A stretch of 43,269 nucleotides of DNA, from positions 1 to 43,269 of the forward strand of contig JAZNBI010000017.1 of assembly GCA_045586995.1 (NCBI GenBank), given 5' to 3'. The position numbers and the translations under genes were made by a program. Origin of the DNA: JAZNBI01 sp045586995 (lineage in GTDB: Bacteria; Bacillota; Clostridia; Oscillospirales; CAG-272). Below the pieces are notes generated by a model, which worked only from the letters and a program-made list of their open reading frames with translations, did not search any database and had not been told where the DNA came from. Positions 1 through 6,731 of the stretch are shown one piece after another. How positions within the stretch are numbered: position 1 is the stretch's first letter; each line of letters starts with the position of its first letter.

Positions 1-155
1 TTGCATTCCTCGTTAAATTTTCTGATTTTCTCGTCTTCCACTTCGAATAACACACGAATGAAAATCTCGCGGTTCTCTTTTGACATACCCGTAAAAAAAT
101 CATCATCTTCTGTATTTTCATCATATTGATTTGTTATTTTATCGTAATCTTTCAT
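1..155 (-). CDS. Unknown acidic protein, 5' part only (runs off the left edge)
   Basis: A minus-strand reading frame starts at ATG 155-153 and stays open to base 1. It begins MKDYDKITNQYDENTEDDDF and is rich in Asp, Glu and Lys. A GGGGA ribosome-binding site lies about 6 nt before the ATG. No family is recognised from the 51 visible residues. Its main interest is its position: the start codon is about 35 nt after the U-run of an intrinsic terminator that ends a folded leader RNA (189-396), so expression probably depends on read-through of that leader. The frame has no competing long ORF on the other strand. Function cannot be assigned. Confidence 0.6.
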   Translation of the reverse strand, partial: MKDYDKITNQYDENTEDDDFFTGMSKENREIFIRVLFEVEDEKIRKFNEEC

Positions 156-188
156 TTTTCCCCATATATCGGTGAACTGCTTAAAGAT

Positions 189-396
189 AAAAAAAGGTGC
201 GCAACCGAAGCCACGCACCGAAAAACGCGAACTCCGATTGCCGCTACGCAAACTTAAATAGATCAAGTATAAACTGTAATACTACTTAATGGATTTCGCA
301 TTTTTGCCAAATTTAAAAATAGTATTACAGAAAAAAGGTACAGTATTCCCTTGGTTGGGAATATATCCGATCTGCATAATATTAAGTTTGCGTAGC
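189..396 (-). ncRNA. Structured leader RNA, candidate riboswitch or attenuator (or a stand-alone sRNA)
   Basis: Read on the minus strand, transcription should begin near 396. A perfect 15-bp helix closes the RNA (382-396 with 243-257) and is extended by a 12-bp helix with one mismatch (AGAUCGGAUAUA with UAUACUUGAUCU). Inside are a 7-bp hairpin (UAUUCCC with GGGAAUA) and an 11-bp hairpin (CUGUAAUACUA with UAGUAUUACAG), giving a three-way junction. A terminator with a UUCG loop follows (196-219) with seven U. The 5' strand GCUACGCA (396-389) can pair either with UGCGUAGC of the closing helix (250-243) or, with one U.G pair, with UGCGUGGC of the terminator arm (217-210). Such mutually exclusive pairing is typical of transcription attenuators. 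No T-box motif is present and no known riboswitch core is recognised. The central folds are read by eye, not by energy calculation. Confidence 0.6.
196..219 (-). terminator. Intrinsic terminator with UUCG loop at the end of the leader
   Basis: The minus-strand hairpin has a GGTGCG/CGCACC stem with extra G.U pairs below a TTCG tetraloop and is followed directly by seven T (195-189). It ends about 35 nt before the ATG of the left-edge gene, so it can gate that gene. Confidence 0.7.
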
Positions 397-402
397 TTGA
401 TT

Positions 403-431
403 ATTATACCACAGTTTTTGAGTTTTGTAAA
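403..431 (-). promoter_or_regulatory. Sigma-A promoter of the leader RNA
   Basis: On the minus strand a -35 box TTTACA (431-426) and a perfect -10 box TATAAT (408-403) are separated by exactly 17 nt. The predicted start, seven bases after the -10 box, is the first base of the closing helix at 396. Confidence 0.75.
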
Positions 432-527
432 CACATTTCGTAAATTTTAAAAAACACCTCCCGAAAAACGAACAAACCCAAGAATATCGTTTTTCTTGAC
501 AAGAACTGATTTAGTTAAAGACAACAA

Positions 528-628
528 ACGGGAGGAGCAAGCCCCTCCCCTACGATGTAAGGGGGATGTTTGCGAAGAAAGGAATGTATTTCACCGTTTG
601 CGGTAGGGGAGGGGCTTGCTCCTCCCGT
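528..628. repeat. 101-bp palindromic repeat with 26-bp perfect inverted ends (MITE-like)
   Basis: Bases 528-553 and 603-628 are exact reverse complements (ends ACGGGAGGAG and CTCCTCCCGT), separated by 49 bp. The G/C-rich arms contrast with the AT-rich surroundings. A short ORF crossing it is only a by-product of the arms. The structure looks like a small non-coding palindromic repeat; copies elsewhere in the genome cannot be tested here. Confidence 0.65.
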
Positions 629-738
629 GTTTTATTTTTTAATTTAATTAACAAGCATAGCAAACGTGGCTACACACGATTGTGTTTTTATGTAAACGGA
701 CAGGAAGCGCACAGTCATAAAAACAATATTGTTTATCC

Positions 739-815
739 GTGGGGACGTTCTGTGAACGCCCGCAAAGCAATGAATGTTCTCATCGCAAGGCGGGCGAATA
801 CTGTTCGCCCCTACA
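739..815. repeat. Imperfect palindromic repeat with GTRGGGG ends
   Basis: The left arm starts GTGGGGACGTTC near 739 and the right arm ends GTTCGCCCCTAC near 814. Their reverse complements match at roughly two thirds of positions over 25 bp. The GTAGGGG-type end resembles the arm of the 528-628 palindrome, so both may belong to one repeat family. Confidence 0.4.
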
Positions 816-871
816 AATAAAATTTGGTAGATAGACAATATCTTTGCCAATTTATGTAACGGCAGGATTTT

Positions 872-981
872 TTCATAAAGTGCATACTTTTAAAACACGT
901 ATTGAAAAGCGCTTCGGAATATGATATAATAAAAAGCGTCGAAACAAGGTCTTGTAAATTAAGACTTTTCAACGCTTTTTG
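872..981. repeat. Left copy of the integrase-proximal end sequence of the element
   Basis: This stretch aligns almost base by base with 15246-15354: shared blocks include GCATACTTTT, AATATGATATAATAAAAAGC and TCTTGTAAATT, with about 85 percent identity by eye. It contains the same AAAAAGCGTCGA-type terminator hairpin. The right copy lies between the integrase gene and the tRNA; this copy lies outside the opposite att site. Between it and the left att lies about 165 bp of other sequence. Confidence 0.65.
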
Positions 982-1030
982 TGTGTTGGTAGCTTTTGCG
1001 GCGCTTGGTAATGTGCAGGTGTACGCACCT

Positions 1031-1114
1031 TTACTTCTTCACTTTTCACTATTACCTATTACTTAAATTCCGTGCGCTGATTTAGTTAAAAGTGAATAGT
1101 GAAGAGGTAATAAG
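1031..1114. repeat. Low-complexity inverted repeat of the AGTGAATAGTGAAGAG type
   Basis: A pyrimidine-rich tract (1031-1064, TTCACTTTTCACTATTACC) is followed by a complementary purine tract (1087-1114, AGTGAATAGTGAAGAGG). Between them lies TGATTTAGTTAAA, which also occurs at 507-519. No coding potential is seen. Confidence 0.4.
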
Positions 1115-1115
1115 T

Positions 1116-1149
1116 AAAAATTCCGCACGCTCTCGCGCACGGAATTTTT
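1116..1149. terminator. Bidirectional terminator beside the left att site
   Basis: AAAAATTCCG (1116-1125) pairs with CGGAATTTTT (1140-1149). The hairpin has A and T runs on both sides. On the minus strand it directly follows the truncated tRNA 3' half, as a tRNA terminator would. Confidence 0.55.
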
Positions 1150-1192
1150 GGCACCCGCAACGGGAATCGAACCCATAACTAACCCTTAGGAG
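1149..1192. repeat. att site, element left end (displaced tRNA-Arg 3' half)
   Basis: On the minus strand this reads as the 3' half of a tRNA-Arg, from the anticodon loop CTCCTAA to the CCA end. It differs from the intact gene at three positions, two in the acceptor stem and one in the variable-loop/T-stem part. Identity stops just beyond the anticodon loop, which places the crossover there. Confidence 0.75.
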
Positions 1193-1333
1193 TATGATTG
1201 AGGCGATTTCAGTCACCTTTATATAGCTTTAACAAATCCCCGTTAATCCCTTGTAATATAAGGAGTTAACGGGGATTACTTGTTAAGTGTTCACTTTTAG
1301 TGTTATTTAGTTTTTACCATATTCATTTTTTCT

Positions 1334-1359
1334 TTTGTAGGCAAAAATGTTGGCAAATG
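1334..1359. promoter_or_regulatory. Possible integrase arm-type sites, left end
   Basis: The sequence has TTTGTAGGCAAAAA followed by TTGGCAAA. Near the other end of the element, TTTGTAGGCA, TTTGTAGGCAAAAA and CTGTAGGCAGAA occur at 15175-15200 and 15229-15240. Repeats of this kind inside both ends fit arm-type binding sites of a tyrosine integrase; this is inference. Confidence 0.35.
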
Positions 1360-1454
1360 TTTTTGTTTATCAAAAATGAATATAGAAATTGATATACAAT
1401 GCATTTACTTAGATTAATTTATATTTAATTAGTCCCCATTTTAAGGAAAAAGTC

Positions 1455-1483
1455 TTGAATTTTTCAGTCGAATATGGTAAAAT
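1455..1483 (+). promoter_or_regulatory. Promoter of the GTPase operon
   Basis: TTGAAT (1455-1460) and TAAAAT (1478-1483) are spaced by 17 nt, about 30 nt ahead of the first ATG of the operon. Confidence 0.5.
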
Positions 1484-1511
1484 AATGTTGACAGTATAAG
1501 GAGGTAATTTC

Positions 1512-1742
1512 ATGGTACCCTTTGATCATAATGAAAAAAACAGACATGAATGGTTAAAAAAAGAAAAAATGCTACGCAAAACTATTATATCGATTATTTT
1601 AATTACTATTTTGCTTGTTGCAATCATTATCTGTGATGTTTTTCTTTTTCAATCTGTAATTCTGAGTATTATCTCTGCCTGTGGTTCGATTGCTTCAGTT
1701 GTAGGAATAATACTTCAACTGAAAAACAAATCTAAAGATTGA
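1512..1742 (+). CDS. Small two-span membrane protein, first gene of the GTPase operon
   Basis: A 76-aa protein with a strong ribosome-binding site (AAGGAGG, 8 nt before the ATG). Residues 1-22 are charged (many Lys, Glu, Arg, His). Residues about 23-45 form a hydrophobic helix (TIISIILITILLVAIIICDV) and about 47-69 a second one with small residues, followed by a short basic tail. No family is recognised. It ends 12 nt before the GTPase start, so both are likely made from one mRNA; a simple reading is that this peptide anchors or senses at the membrane for the GTPase. That role is inference. Confidence 0.7.
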   Translation: MVPFDHNEKNRHEWLKKEKMLRKTIISIILITILLVAIIICDVFLFQSVILSIISACGSIASVVGIILQLKNKSKD

Positions 1743-1754
1743 TGGGAGGTTTTT

Positions 1755-2771
1755 ATGAAAATTACAATGTTGGGATTTACTTCCAGTGGAAAAACTACAT
1801 ATCTTTCTGCATTATTGGGATTATTCTATCAAGGCTCAGTTGATGGATTTTCATTTCGTGTTCCAAATAATAGAAGCGCCGAGGTTAATAAAGTAATTGA
1901 CAGAATTGATACTCTTAACAAATTTGGCGTTTTCCCAGATGCCACCGTAGGTGATATTACAAAATTAAGTCTTGAATTATATAAAAACAATAATCATTTA
2001 ATTGATTTTGAGTTTATTGATTATAGAGGCGGTGCCTTAAATGATATTGCAAAAAATGAAAATACAGATGCTACAATAGAATTGGAGACAACCATTTTAG
2101 CTAGCGATGTAGTATTAGTTTTCGTCGATGCCGTAAAACTTAACGAATGCAGAAATGATAATGTTGCTAGAAACTATTTAGGAGTTTTACCGATAACTAC
2201 TGTTCTTTCGCGCGCTAAAGAAGAAGCTGCAAAATCTAACAAAAAAATTCGTATAGTTTTTGTTCTTACAAAAACAGATGCTAGTACACTTATAAACACA
2301 AGTATCCAAAGTTTGAAAACAAGAGTAAAATCTCTTTATTCTAATCTATATTTGCGTTTTGGGCAAGAAGCAGACGAATTCAAAATTTATGATATCGGAA
2401 CAGTTGGAAAACACTGTGTTCAAACCAACACTCAATGGAAGATTGAAAATGGTATTCGAACTCTAATTTGCGATAATCAAATAACGGACATGAACTTTAG
2501 ACCCTTTAATATTGCCGCAGTTTTTGCCCAAGCTTTATTAGAAAGTATTAACAATTCTGAATATAGTTCGGAAATACTTTCAAACCTGTTAATAGCCAAA
2601 GAATCTAATTTTGGGAAATTAAGGCAGTTGTTTGATATACTATTTAATAAGAGTTCTCGCCGATTAGAAATTCGAGATATAAAAGCAACTCTTGAAGAAA
2701 GCAGAAGAAACCTTGCAAGATTAAAATCTTACAATTTAGAGTTAATAAGAATTACACGAAGTGGGCGATAA
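1755..2771 (+). CDS. TRAFAC-like P-loop GTPase (double-GTPase-like), 338 aa
   Basis: The protein opens with a Walker A/G1 loop, GFTSSGKTT at residues 7-15. A G3-like motif is DYRGG near residue 92, and a G4-like motif TKTD near residue 173 follows the hydrophobic strand IRIVFVL. These three motifs in this order mark a G domain of the TRAFAC class, and the short N terminus and TYLSAL after the P-loop resemble the double-GTPase families reported in bacterial conflict systems. The C-terminal 70 residues look helical (ATLEESRRNLARLKS). RBS GGGAGG lies 6 nt before the ATG. It overlaps the next gene slightly, suggesting translational coupling. The lysine of G1 and the aspartate of G4 are intact, so nucleotide binding is plausible; the cellular role is unknown. 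Confidence 0.75.
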   Translation: MKITMLGFTSSGKTTYLSALLGLFYQGSVDGFSFRVPNNRSAEVNKVIDRIDTLNKFGVFPDATVGDITKLSLELYKNNNHLIDFEFIDYRGGALNDIAKNENTDATIELETTILASDVVLVFVDAVKLNECRNDNVARNYLGVLPITTVLSRAKEEAAKSNKKIRIVFVLTKTDASTLINTSIQSLKTRVKSLYSNLYLRFGQEADEFKIYDIGTVGKHCVQTNTQWKIENGIRTLICDNQITDMNFRPFNIAAVFAQALLESINNSEYSSEILSNLLIAKESNFGKLRQLFDILFNKSSRRLEIRDIKATLEESRRNLARLKSYNLELIRITRSGR

Positions 2772-2775
2772 TGAA

Positions 2776-3453
2776 ATGAAAAAAATTATTTCATCAAATA
2801 TTTTATTCACGCGAACTCTTCAACTCGATTATCGTTGGATATATTGGGATGAGAACATATCTGACATTGATAAGTATGTTTTTAATCAAGAAATTAAAAA
2901 GTTTGAAAATGATAAATTTTTTTTCCTACAAAACAATCATTTGTTTTGTAGGAAATTAACCAATGGAATTGCATTATACAAATTTTTTGATACACAAAAA
3001 TTTGATTCAAACATGAGAAAAATATATGCACTTTCTGGTTTTTTATTCTTAGGCAAACAATGTGATATAGCATATGATGTGTTAAGTTCCATTACGGCGG
3101 ATGCTTTTTTGAACCTTGAATGCAACAGTGAAGAGATATATGATAATACACAAAAGCAAAATAAATTTTCAGACTATCCAATACAATCGTTGTATAATAA
3201 GCTTTTTTTAGAGAATCAAACATCTTTATTGAACGTAAAAAAAGAGATAGAAATGTTTCTTATGTGTCATGAAAATAAGAATGGTTTTCTTATTTTTGAA
3301 AGGAATGAGCAATTGAACTTTTCCGAATTTGAAGATTTAGATTTATCTTCTCGAACAAACCAGCCAACATCAACTGCTACGGGCATCAAAGATAATAAAA
3401 AGAGTAAAGTATCCAAAAGAAAAAAGAAACGATTTTTTCTTTTAGGAAAATGA
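2776..3453 (+). CDS. Unknown protein with basic C-terminal tail, third gene of the GTPase operon
   Basis: The frame is open from a GTG at 2761, but the ATG at 2776 is taken as the start because it is just after the GTPase stop (2769-2771) and neither has a clear ribosome-binding site; coupling to the upstream gene is likely. The 225-aa product is rich in Phe, Leu, Lys and Asn, has no membrane helix and no motif I recognise. Its last 30 residues are strongly basic (KKSKVSKRKKKRFFLLGK), which could bind nucleic acid or acidic lipid. Low GC matches the GTPase gene. It is probably a dedicated partner of the GTPase; function unknown. Confidence 0.65.
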   Translation: MKKIISSNILFTRTLQLDYRWIYWDENISDIDKYVFNQEIKKFENDKFFFLQNNHLFCRKLTNGIALYKFFDTQKFDSNMRKIYALSGFLFLGKQCDIAYDVLSSITADAFLNLECNSEEIYDNTQKQNKFSDYPIQSLYNKLFLENQTSLLNVKKEIEMFLMCHENKNGFLIFERNEQLNFSEFEDLDLSSRTNQPTSTATGIKDNKKSKVSKRKKKRFFLLGK

Positions 3454-3511
3454 ATAATAGAATTAAATAAGATTCTATGTTTTCAAAATGAATATTAAAT
3501 GAAATCAATAC

Positions 3512-3557
3512 AAAACACCTATTTGATATCTGGTTTTAGATATCAAATAGGTGTTTT
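3512..3557. terminator. Bidirectional terminator between convergent cargo operons
   Basis: Bases 3512-3530 and 3539-3557 are a perfect 19-bp inverted repeat (AAAACACCTATTTGATATC arm) with an 8-nt loop, flanked by A and T runs. It serves the GTPase operon on the plus strand and the TM2 operon on the minus strand. Confidence 0.8.
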
Positions 3558-3603
3558 GGTTATTATTTTCTTTGGTGCTTTAATTGCTATTTTGGTTGTT
3601 TAA

Positions 3604-3939
3604 TTATTTCAATGTTGCTCCCGTAGCATCCACATTAATTTTTTGGGTCAAAATCATAATACCTTCTATAAGTCCCCAAATACTTCCTACTCCACAACAG
3701 AATACAGATAAAAGAATCTGTATAATAGCTTTAACGTGGAATCCGAGATAGAAGTTATGTACTCCGAAACCACCGAGGAAGATTCCCAACAATCCTGCAG
3801 TAACGCGCTTCTTAGCACCGACTCTTACATTTGCTTGGGGGGCAGCCGCCTCCGGCATAGGCTGCTTTTCTCCGCATTCATCACAGAAAACGGCAGAATC
3901 CTCTAATTCTACACCACATTTTACACATCTTTTACTCAT
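3604..3939 (-). CDS. TM2-domain membrane protein with N-terminal zinc ribbon
   Basis: This 111-aa protein starts with a zinc ribbon (CVKCGVEL...FCDECG, four cysteines at about residues 5, 8, 19 and 22). A Pro/Ala linker leads to a TM2 domain: KKRVTAGLLGIFLGGFGVHN, then FYLG, a second helix from about residue 68 and GSIWGLIEGIMILT. The TM2 family hairpin with its DxF/HNFYLG-type turn is well known but its function is poorly defined. RBS GAGAGGT lies 9 nt before the ATG. It starts only 15 nt after the stop of the 765-aa zinc-ribbon gene, so the two form an operon and may act together at the membrane. Confidence 0.85.
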   Translation of the reverse strand: MSKRCVKCGVELEDSAVFCDECGEKQPMPEAAAPQANVRVGAKKRVTAGLLGIFLGGFGVHNFYLGFHVKAIIQILLSVFCCGVGSIWGLIEGIMILTQKINVDATGATLK

Positions 3940-3954
3940 TGTTTTTTTTACCTC

Positions 3955-6252
3955 TCAATCGTTAATTTTTGTTCCGCATTTACTGCAAAATTTCTTTCCT
4001 TCTTTGATGATGCCACCGCACTTTTTGCATATAAGAGCCGAAGCTGTGTTTTCGGCTTTTTTATCTGTAAATGCTTTCTTTTTTGCGGTAGAGCTGTTTG
4101 TTGGTGTTCCACAGTGTTGACAGAATTTTTTTGTTGATATTATTTTTTGATGACAATTACTGCATTCAATCCAAACATCTTCACTTTCCTGCGTCGTAAT
4201 TTCTTGTGCGGTTGTCTTCGTTTTTTCTGACTCAGTAAAGCTATGACCGCATACTGTGCAGAATTTTGATGATGGCTTCAAATGGCTCTGGCATATAGGA
4301 CAAATTATAGATTCAACAAATGTGCCGTCAGACTGCATAAATCTATGACACTTAGGACAACTCAATTCGTTTGGCAACAGGTACGTGCCGCATATACAAA
4401 TAACGCTATCTTTATAAATTCGATCTATTTGGGTGAGTTTTTCTTTGTCAATATTTTGAATTGTGAATATAAGCTTAGTCAATAACTCAGCCATTTGGTT
4501 TTGAAGGTTGATTGACAAATTCATACCTAAAGTGAAACGATGTACCCGCTTATTATTAACATTACCTTCCGTACCGCACAATCCAGATATGGCATTTATA
4601 AAATGAAGTTCATATTTGTCTTGTCCTAAGCATTCAACAGATTTAATATTGTACAAGTCAAATATAACATTTTCCTTTGACATAAATGAGCCATTATAAA
4701 TTCTTATATTTTTATTTGTAATTACAAATCCCGATTTTCCATCTCGTTTTTCTGTAAGAACTCCAGACGGACGTCCATAAAATAGTATTATAACCTCATT
4801 TTCTGACAAGCCGCTATATTCTTTGACTAATGAATATTTATTTCGTATTCCATTATTGATTCTCTCAATTTCTATATAAGTGCGGAAATTACTCGGGTAG
4901 TTTGTATCACATAAAATCTGATTTAAATTGTCAAACAGTAAGTATGGCGTACGCAGAACAAATTCTTTTTCTATACGAGTTTCCAAGCTTTCTTTAAAAT
5001 GTTGCGATTTGTATATTTGACTACGTATCAATGTTAACGTGGCTTCACGATCGGATATATCACATTTATTGAATGCGGTATAGAAAATATCAATATCGTG
5101 GTGTACCGCTTGTGCTTCATCAATCGTATCATATGTTATACCTTCTACTGTTCGTTTGGATCTATCAACAAGCTCTAAGATGTCACAATATTTTTTATAA
5201 TATTTCGTAGTCGTATATGAAATTGTATGTGAATCACAAAATTCTTTGAGATTTTTTAATGCTTCCTTAATATCTTCCTCACATACAATCGCCGCCTTGA
5301 TAGGATTATTAGAAGAATTATAAGTGCCACAATACCTACTATCATTTTCTTCCGCAAAATCTTCGCAATATCTTGATATATATTCTTTTAATCCCGTATG
5401 GAAATCGACGGACATTCTTACCAAATCACCACTGTGATCTCCGTAATCAAACCAAATCTCTCGATATACGTCCTTATTGTATGGATCTAATTTTAATATT
5501 TCCAACAAAAAAGACAGCTTTTCTTTGATCGGAATAGCTCTAAGATTATTCATCATAGCTTTGGCTTTTGCGGCTTCTTCGTCAGAAACTGTGCGAAAAT
5601 CAAACGGACCTTCATCGCGCATTGATTCCATCAATGCAAATTGTACACATAATACTGTACATTTAGTACAATCAGATAATTCTGATTTATAATAATCATA
5701 AACCTTCGATTTTTGGCTTGATGCTGCAATAGAACTGCCGATATTTCCGAAAGCGTTAACCACACTGTGTCCAAGCCCAGAAACAGCATTCATTGCCCCT
5801 GCACCCATTGCTCCCTTGATTGCCCCACTCATTCCAAAGCCTCCGCCAACCCAACGTCCACGAGAGTCTTTTCGAGCACGCCGATAGTTTGCCGCTGCTT
5901 GCTGATCTCCTTCTATTTCTGCAATCTTATGCATCATTTCGGCACTCATATCGTCAAGATCATCAAAAACATCCGTCAAATATTTTTTCTTAAACAAAGT
6001 TCTATCAATTGAATAAATTTTATTGTTTGTTAAAGTTGAGATACATTCATCAAGCAGTGGCGAAAGAATCTTGTATTTTATTTCATCAAGATTTTGATAA
6101 ACAGCTTTACAACCATATTGCTCAGAATACCACTCTCTAAACTGACTTGGAATAGAATCAAAGAAGGGCAAAAACATATTTTCGATATATCTATAATTCT
6201 CCATATCAGTTTGAATGGTAATAGTCGTTCCGTGTATATCATAAGTTGTCAA
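3955..6252 (-). CDS. Large multi-zinc-ribbon protein with a PH-like segment, 765 aa
   Basis: The N-terminal half is soluble and helical. A Gly/Ala-rich stretch at about residues 136-185 (GGGFGMSGAIKGAMGAGAMN and onward) could insert into or lie on a membrane. Around residues 510-560 a strand-rich segment (FVITNKNIRIYN, IFDLYNIKSVECL) resembles bacterial PH-like domains. The C-terminal 140 residues hold five zinc-ribbon-like CxxC pairs: CICG/CPKC, CPIC/CTVC, CSNC/CQHC and CKKC/CSKC. The AT-rich gene is co-directional with the TM2 gene and divergent from an XRE regulator. The nearest Shine-Dalgarno-like AAGGTGG is about 17 nt before the ATG, unusually far. No enzyme motif is seen. The combination suggests a membrane-surface scaffold or sensor; this is inference. 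Confidence 0.7.
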   Translation of the reverse strand: MTTYDIHGTTITIQTDMENYRYIENMFLPFFDSIPSQFREWYSEQYGCKAVYQNLDEIKYKILSPLLDECISTLTNNKIYSIDRTLFKKKYLTDVFDDLDDMSAEMMHKIAEIEGDQQAAANYRRARKDSRGRWVGGGFGMSGAIKGAMGAGAMNAVSGLGHSVVNAFGNIGSSIAASSQKSKVYDYYKSELSDCTKCTVLCVQFALMESMRDEGPFDFRTVSDEEAAKAKAMMNNLRAIPIKEKLSFLLEILKLDPYNKDVYREIWFDYGDHSGDLVRMSVDFHTGLKEYISRYCEDFAEENDSRYCGTYNSSNNPIKAAIVCEEDIKEALKNLKEFCDSHTISYTTTKYYKKYCDILELVDRSKRTVEGITYDTIDEAQAVHHDIDIFYTAFNKCDISDREATLTLIRSQIYKSQHFKESLETRIEKEFVLRTPYLLFDNLNQILCDTNYPSNFRTYIEIERINNGIRNKYSLVKEYSGLSENEVIILFYGRPSGVLTEKRDGKSGFVITNKNIRIYNGSFMSKENVIFDLYNIKSVECLGQDKYELHFINAISGLCGTEGNVNNKRVHRFTLGMNLSINLQNQMAELLTKLIFTIQNIDKEKLTQIDRIYKDSVICICGTYLLPNELSCPKCHRFMQSDGTFVESIICPICQSHLKPSSKFCTVCGHSFTESEKTKTTAQEITTQESEDVWIECSNCHQKIISTKKFCQHCGTPTNSSTAKKKAFTDKKAENTASALICKKCGGIIKEGKKFCSKCGTKIND

Positions 6253-6311
6253 GATTATTTACCACCTTTCTAACGGACAAATACAAATAATGCACGTTTA
6301 ATTACATTTTT

Positions 6312-6326
6312 ATATCTAACAGATAT
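6312..6326. promoter_or_regulatory. Candidate operator: 15-bp palindrome overlapping the minus-strand promoter
   Basis: ATATCTAACAGATAT is a perfect two-fold symmetric site that overlaps the start region of the promoter driving the 765-aa gene and lies beside the divergent XRE gene. Binding by that XRE protein is inferred from position only. Confidence 0.4.
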
Positions 6327-6353
6327 TATATCATATTTTTTCGCTCATGTCAA
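6325..6353 (-). promoter_or_regulatory. Consensus promoter of the zinc-ribbon/TM2 operon
   Basis: On the minus strand TTGACA (6353-6348) and TATAAT (6330-6325) are both perfect and are 17 nt apart. Such a strong promoter in the intergenic space with a divergent regulator suggests repression is the normal state. Confidence 0.8.
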
Positions 6354-6400
6354 TATCTTTTCTTTTGGGGTATAATATTACTATGGAAAGAGGTGAAGAC

Positions 6401-6637
6401 ATGAAGCTGATATATGAATCGGAATATATGCAACTTGGGCTTAAAATTGCGTATTACAGAAAGCTACGGGGATTGACACAGGAGCAGTTGGCGGAGAAAA
6501 TCGACCGCACTCCCGCGTTTATCGGTCATGTCGAAGCACCGAACATCAATAAAGCGGTGTCTCTTGATACTCTATTCGATATCGCTCACGTTTTGGATAT
6601 TCCCGTATATAAATTCCTTATGTTTGACGAAACGTAA
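6401..6637 (+). CDS. XRE-family helix-turn-helix regulator
   Basis: A 78-aa DNA-binding protein. The helix-turn-helix is LGLKIAYYRKLRGLTQEQLA, then EKIDRTPAFIGHVE and AVSLDTLFDIAHVLDIPVYK, the classic XRE/Cro-type domain that fills nearly the whole protein. The ATG at 6401 is chosen because AAAGAGGTG lies 5 nt upstream; an in-frame ATG at 6383 would lack a site. A -10-like TATAAT lies at 6371-6376. It is divergent from the 765-aa gene, with a palindromic site and a consensus promoter between them, so it most likely controls that operon and perhaps its own gene. It has no ligand-binding or peptidase domain. Confidence 0.85.
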   Translation: MKLIYESEYMQLGLKIAYYRKLRGLTQEQLAEKIDRTPAFIGHVEAPNINKAVSLDTLFDIAHVLDIPVYKFLMFDET

Positions 6638-6687
6638 AAATCGTACTCCGAAAATCCTTGAATTACATACTATTTCTATGATATTAA

Positions 6688-6720
6688 CCTGTGGCTACGG
6701 TCACAGGTATTTTTTATTTT
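6688..6720 (+). terminator. Hairpin plus T-run directly before the amidoligase RBS (attenuator-like)
   Basis: CCTGTG (6688-6693) pairs with CACAGG (6702-6707), followed by TATTTTTTATTTTT and then the Shine-Dalgarno GGAGG of the next gene. It may terminate the XRE transcript or attenuate the amidoligase operon. Confidence 0.5.
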
Positions 6721-6731
6721 TGGAGGATTTT

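Noticed and set aside
189..396. T-box leader or 6S RNA for the left structured RNA
   Set aside because: No T-box AGGGTGG-type sequence is present, and a much better 6S RNA candidate exists at 23326-23517.
566..850. ORFs of 84 and 68 aa on both strands
   Set aside because: They run through the palindromic repeats, have no ribosome-binding site and no domain; their openness is a product of the repeats.
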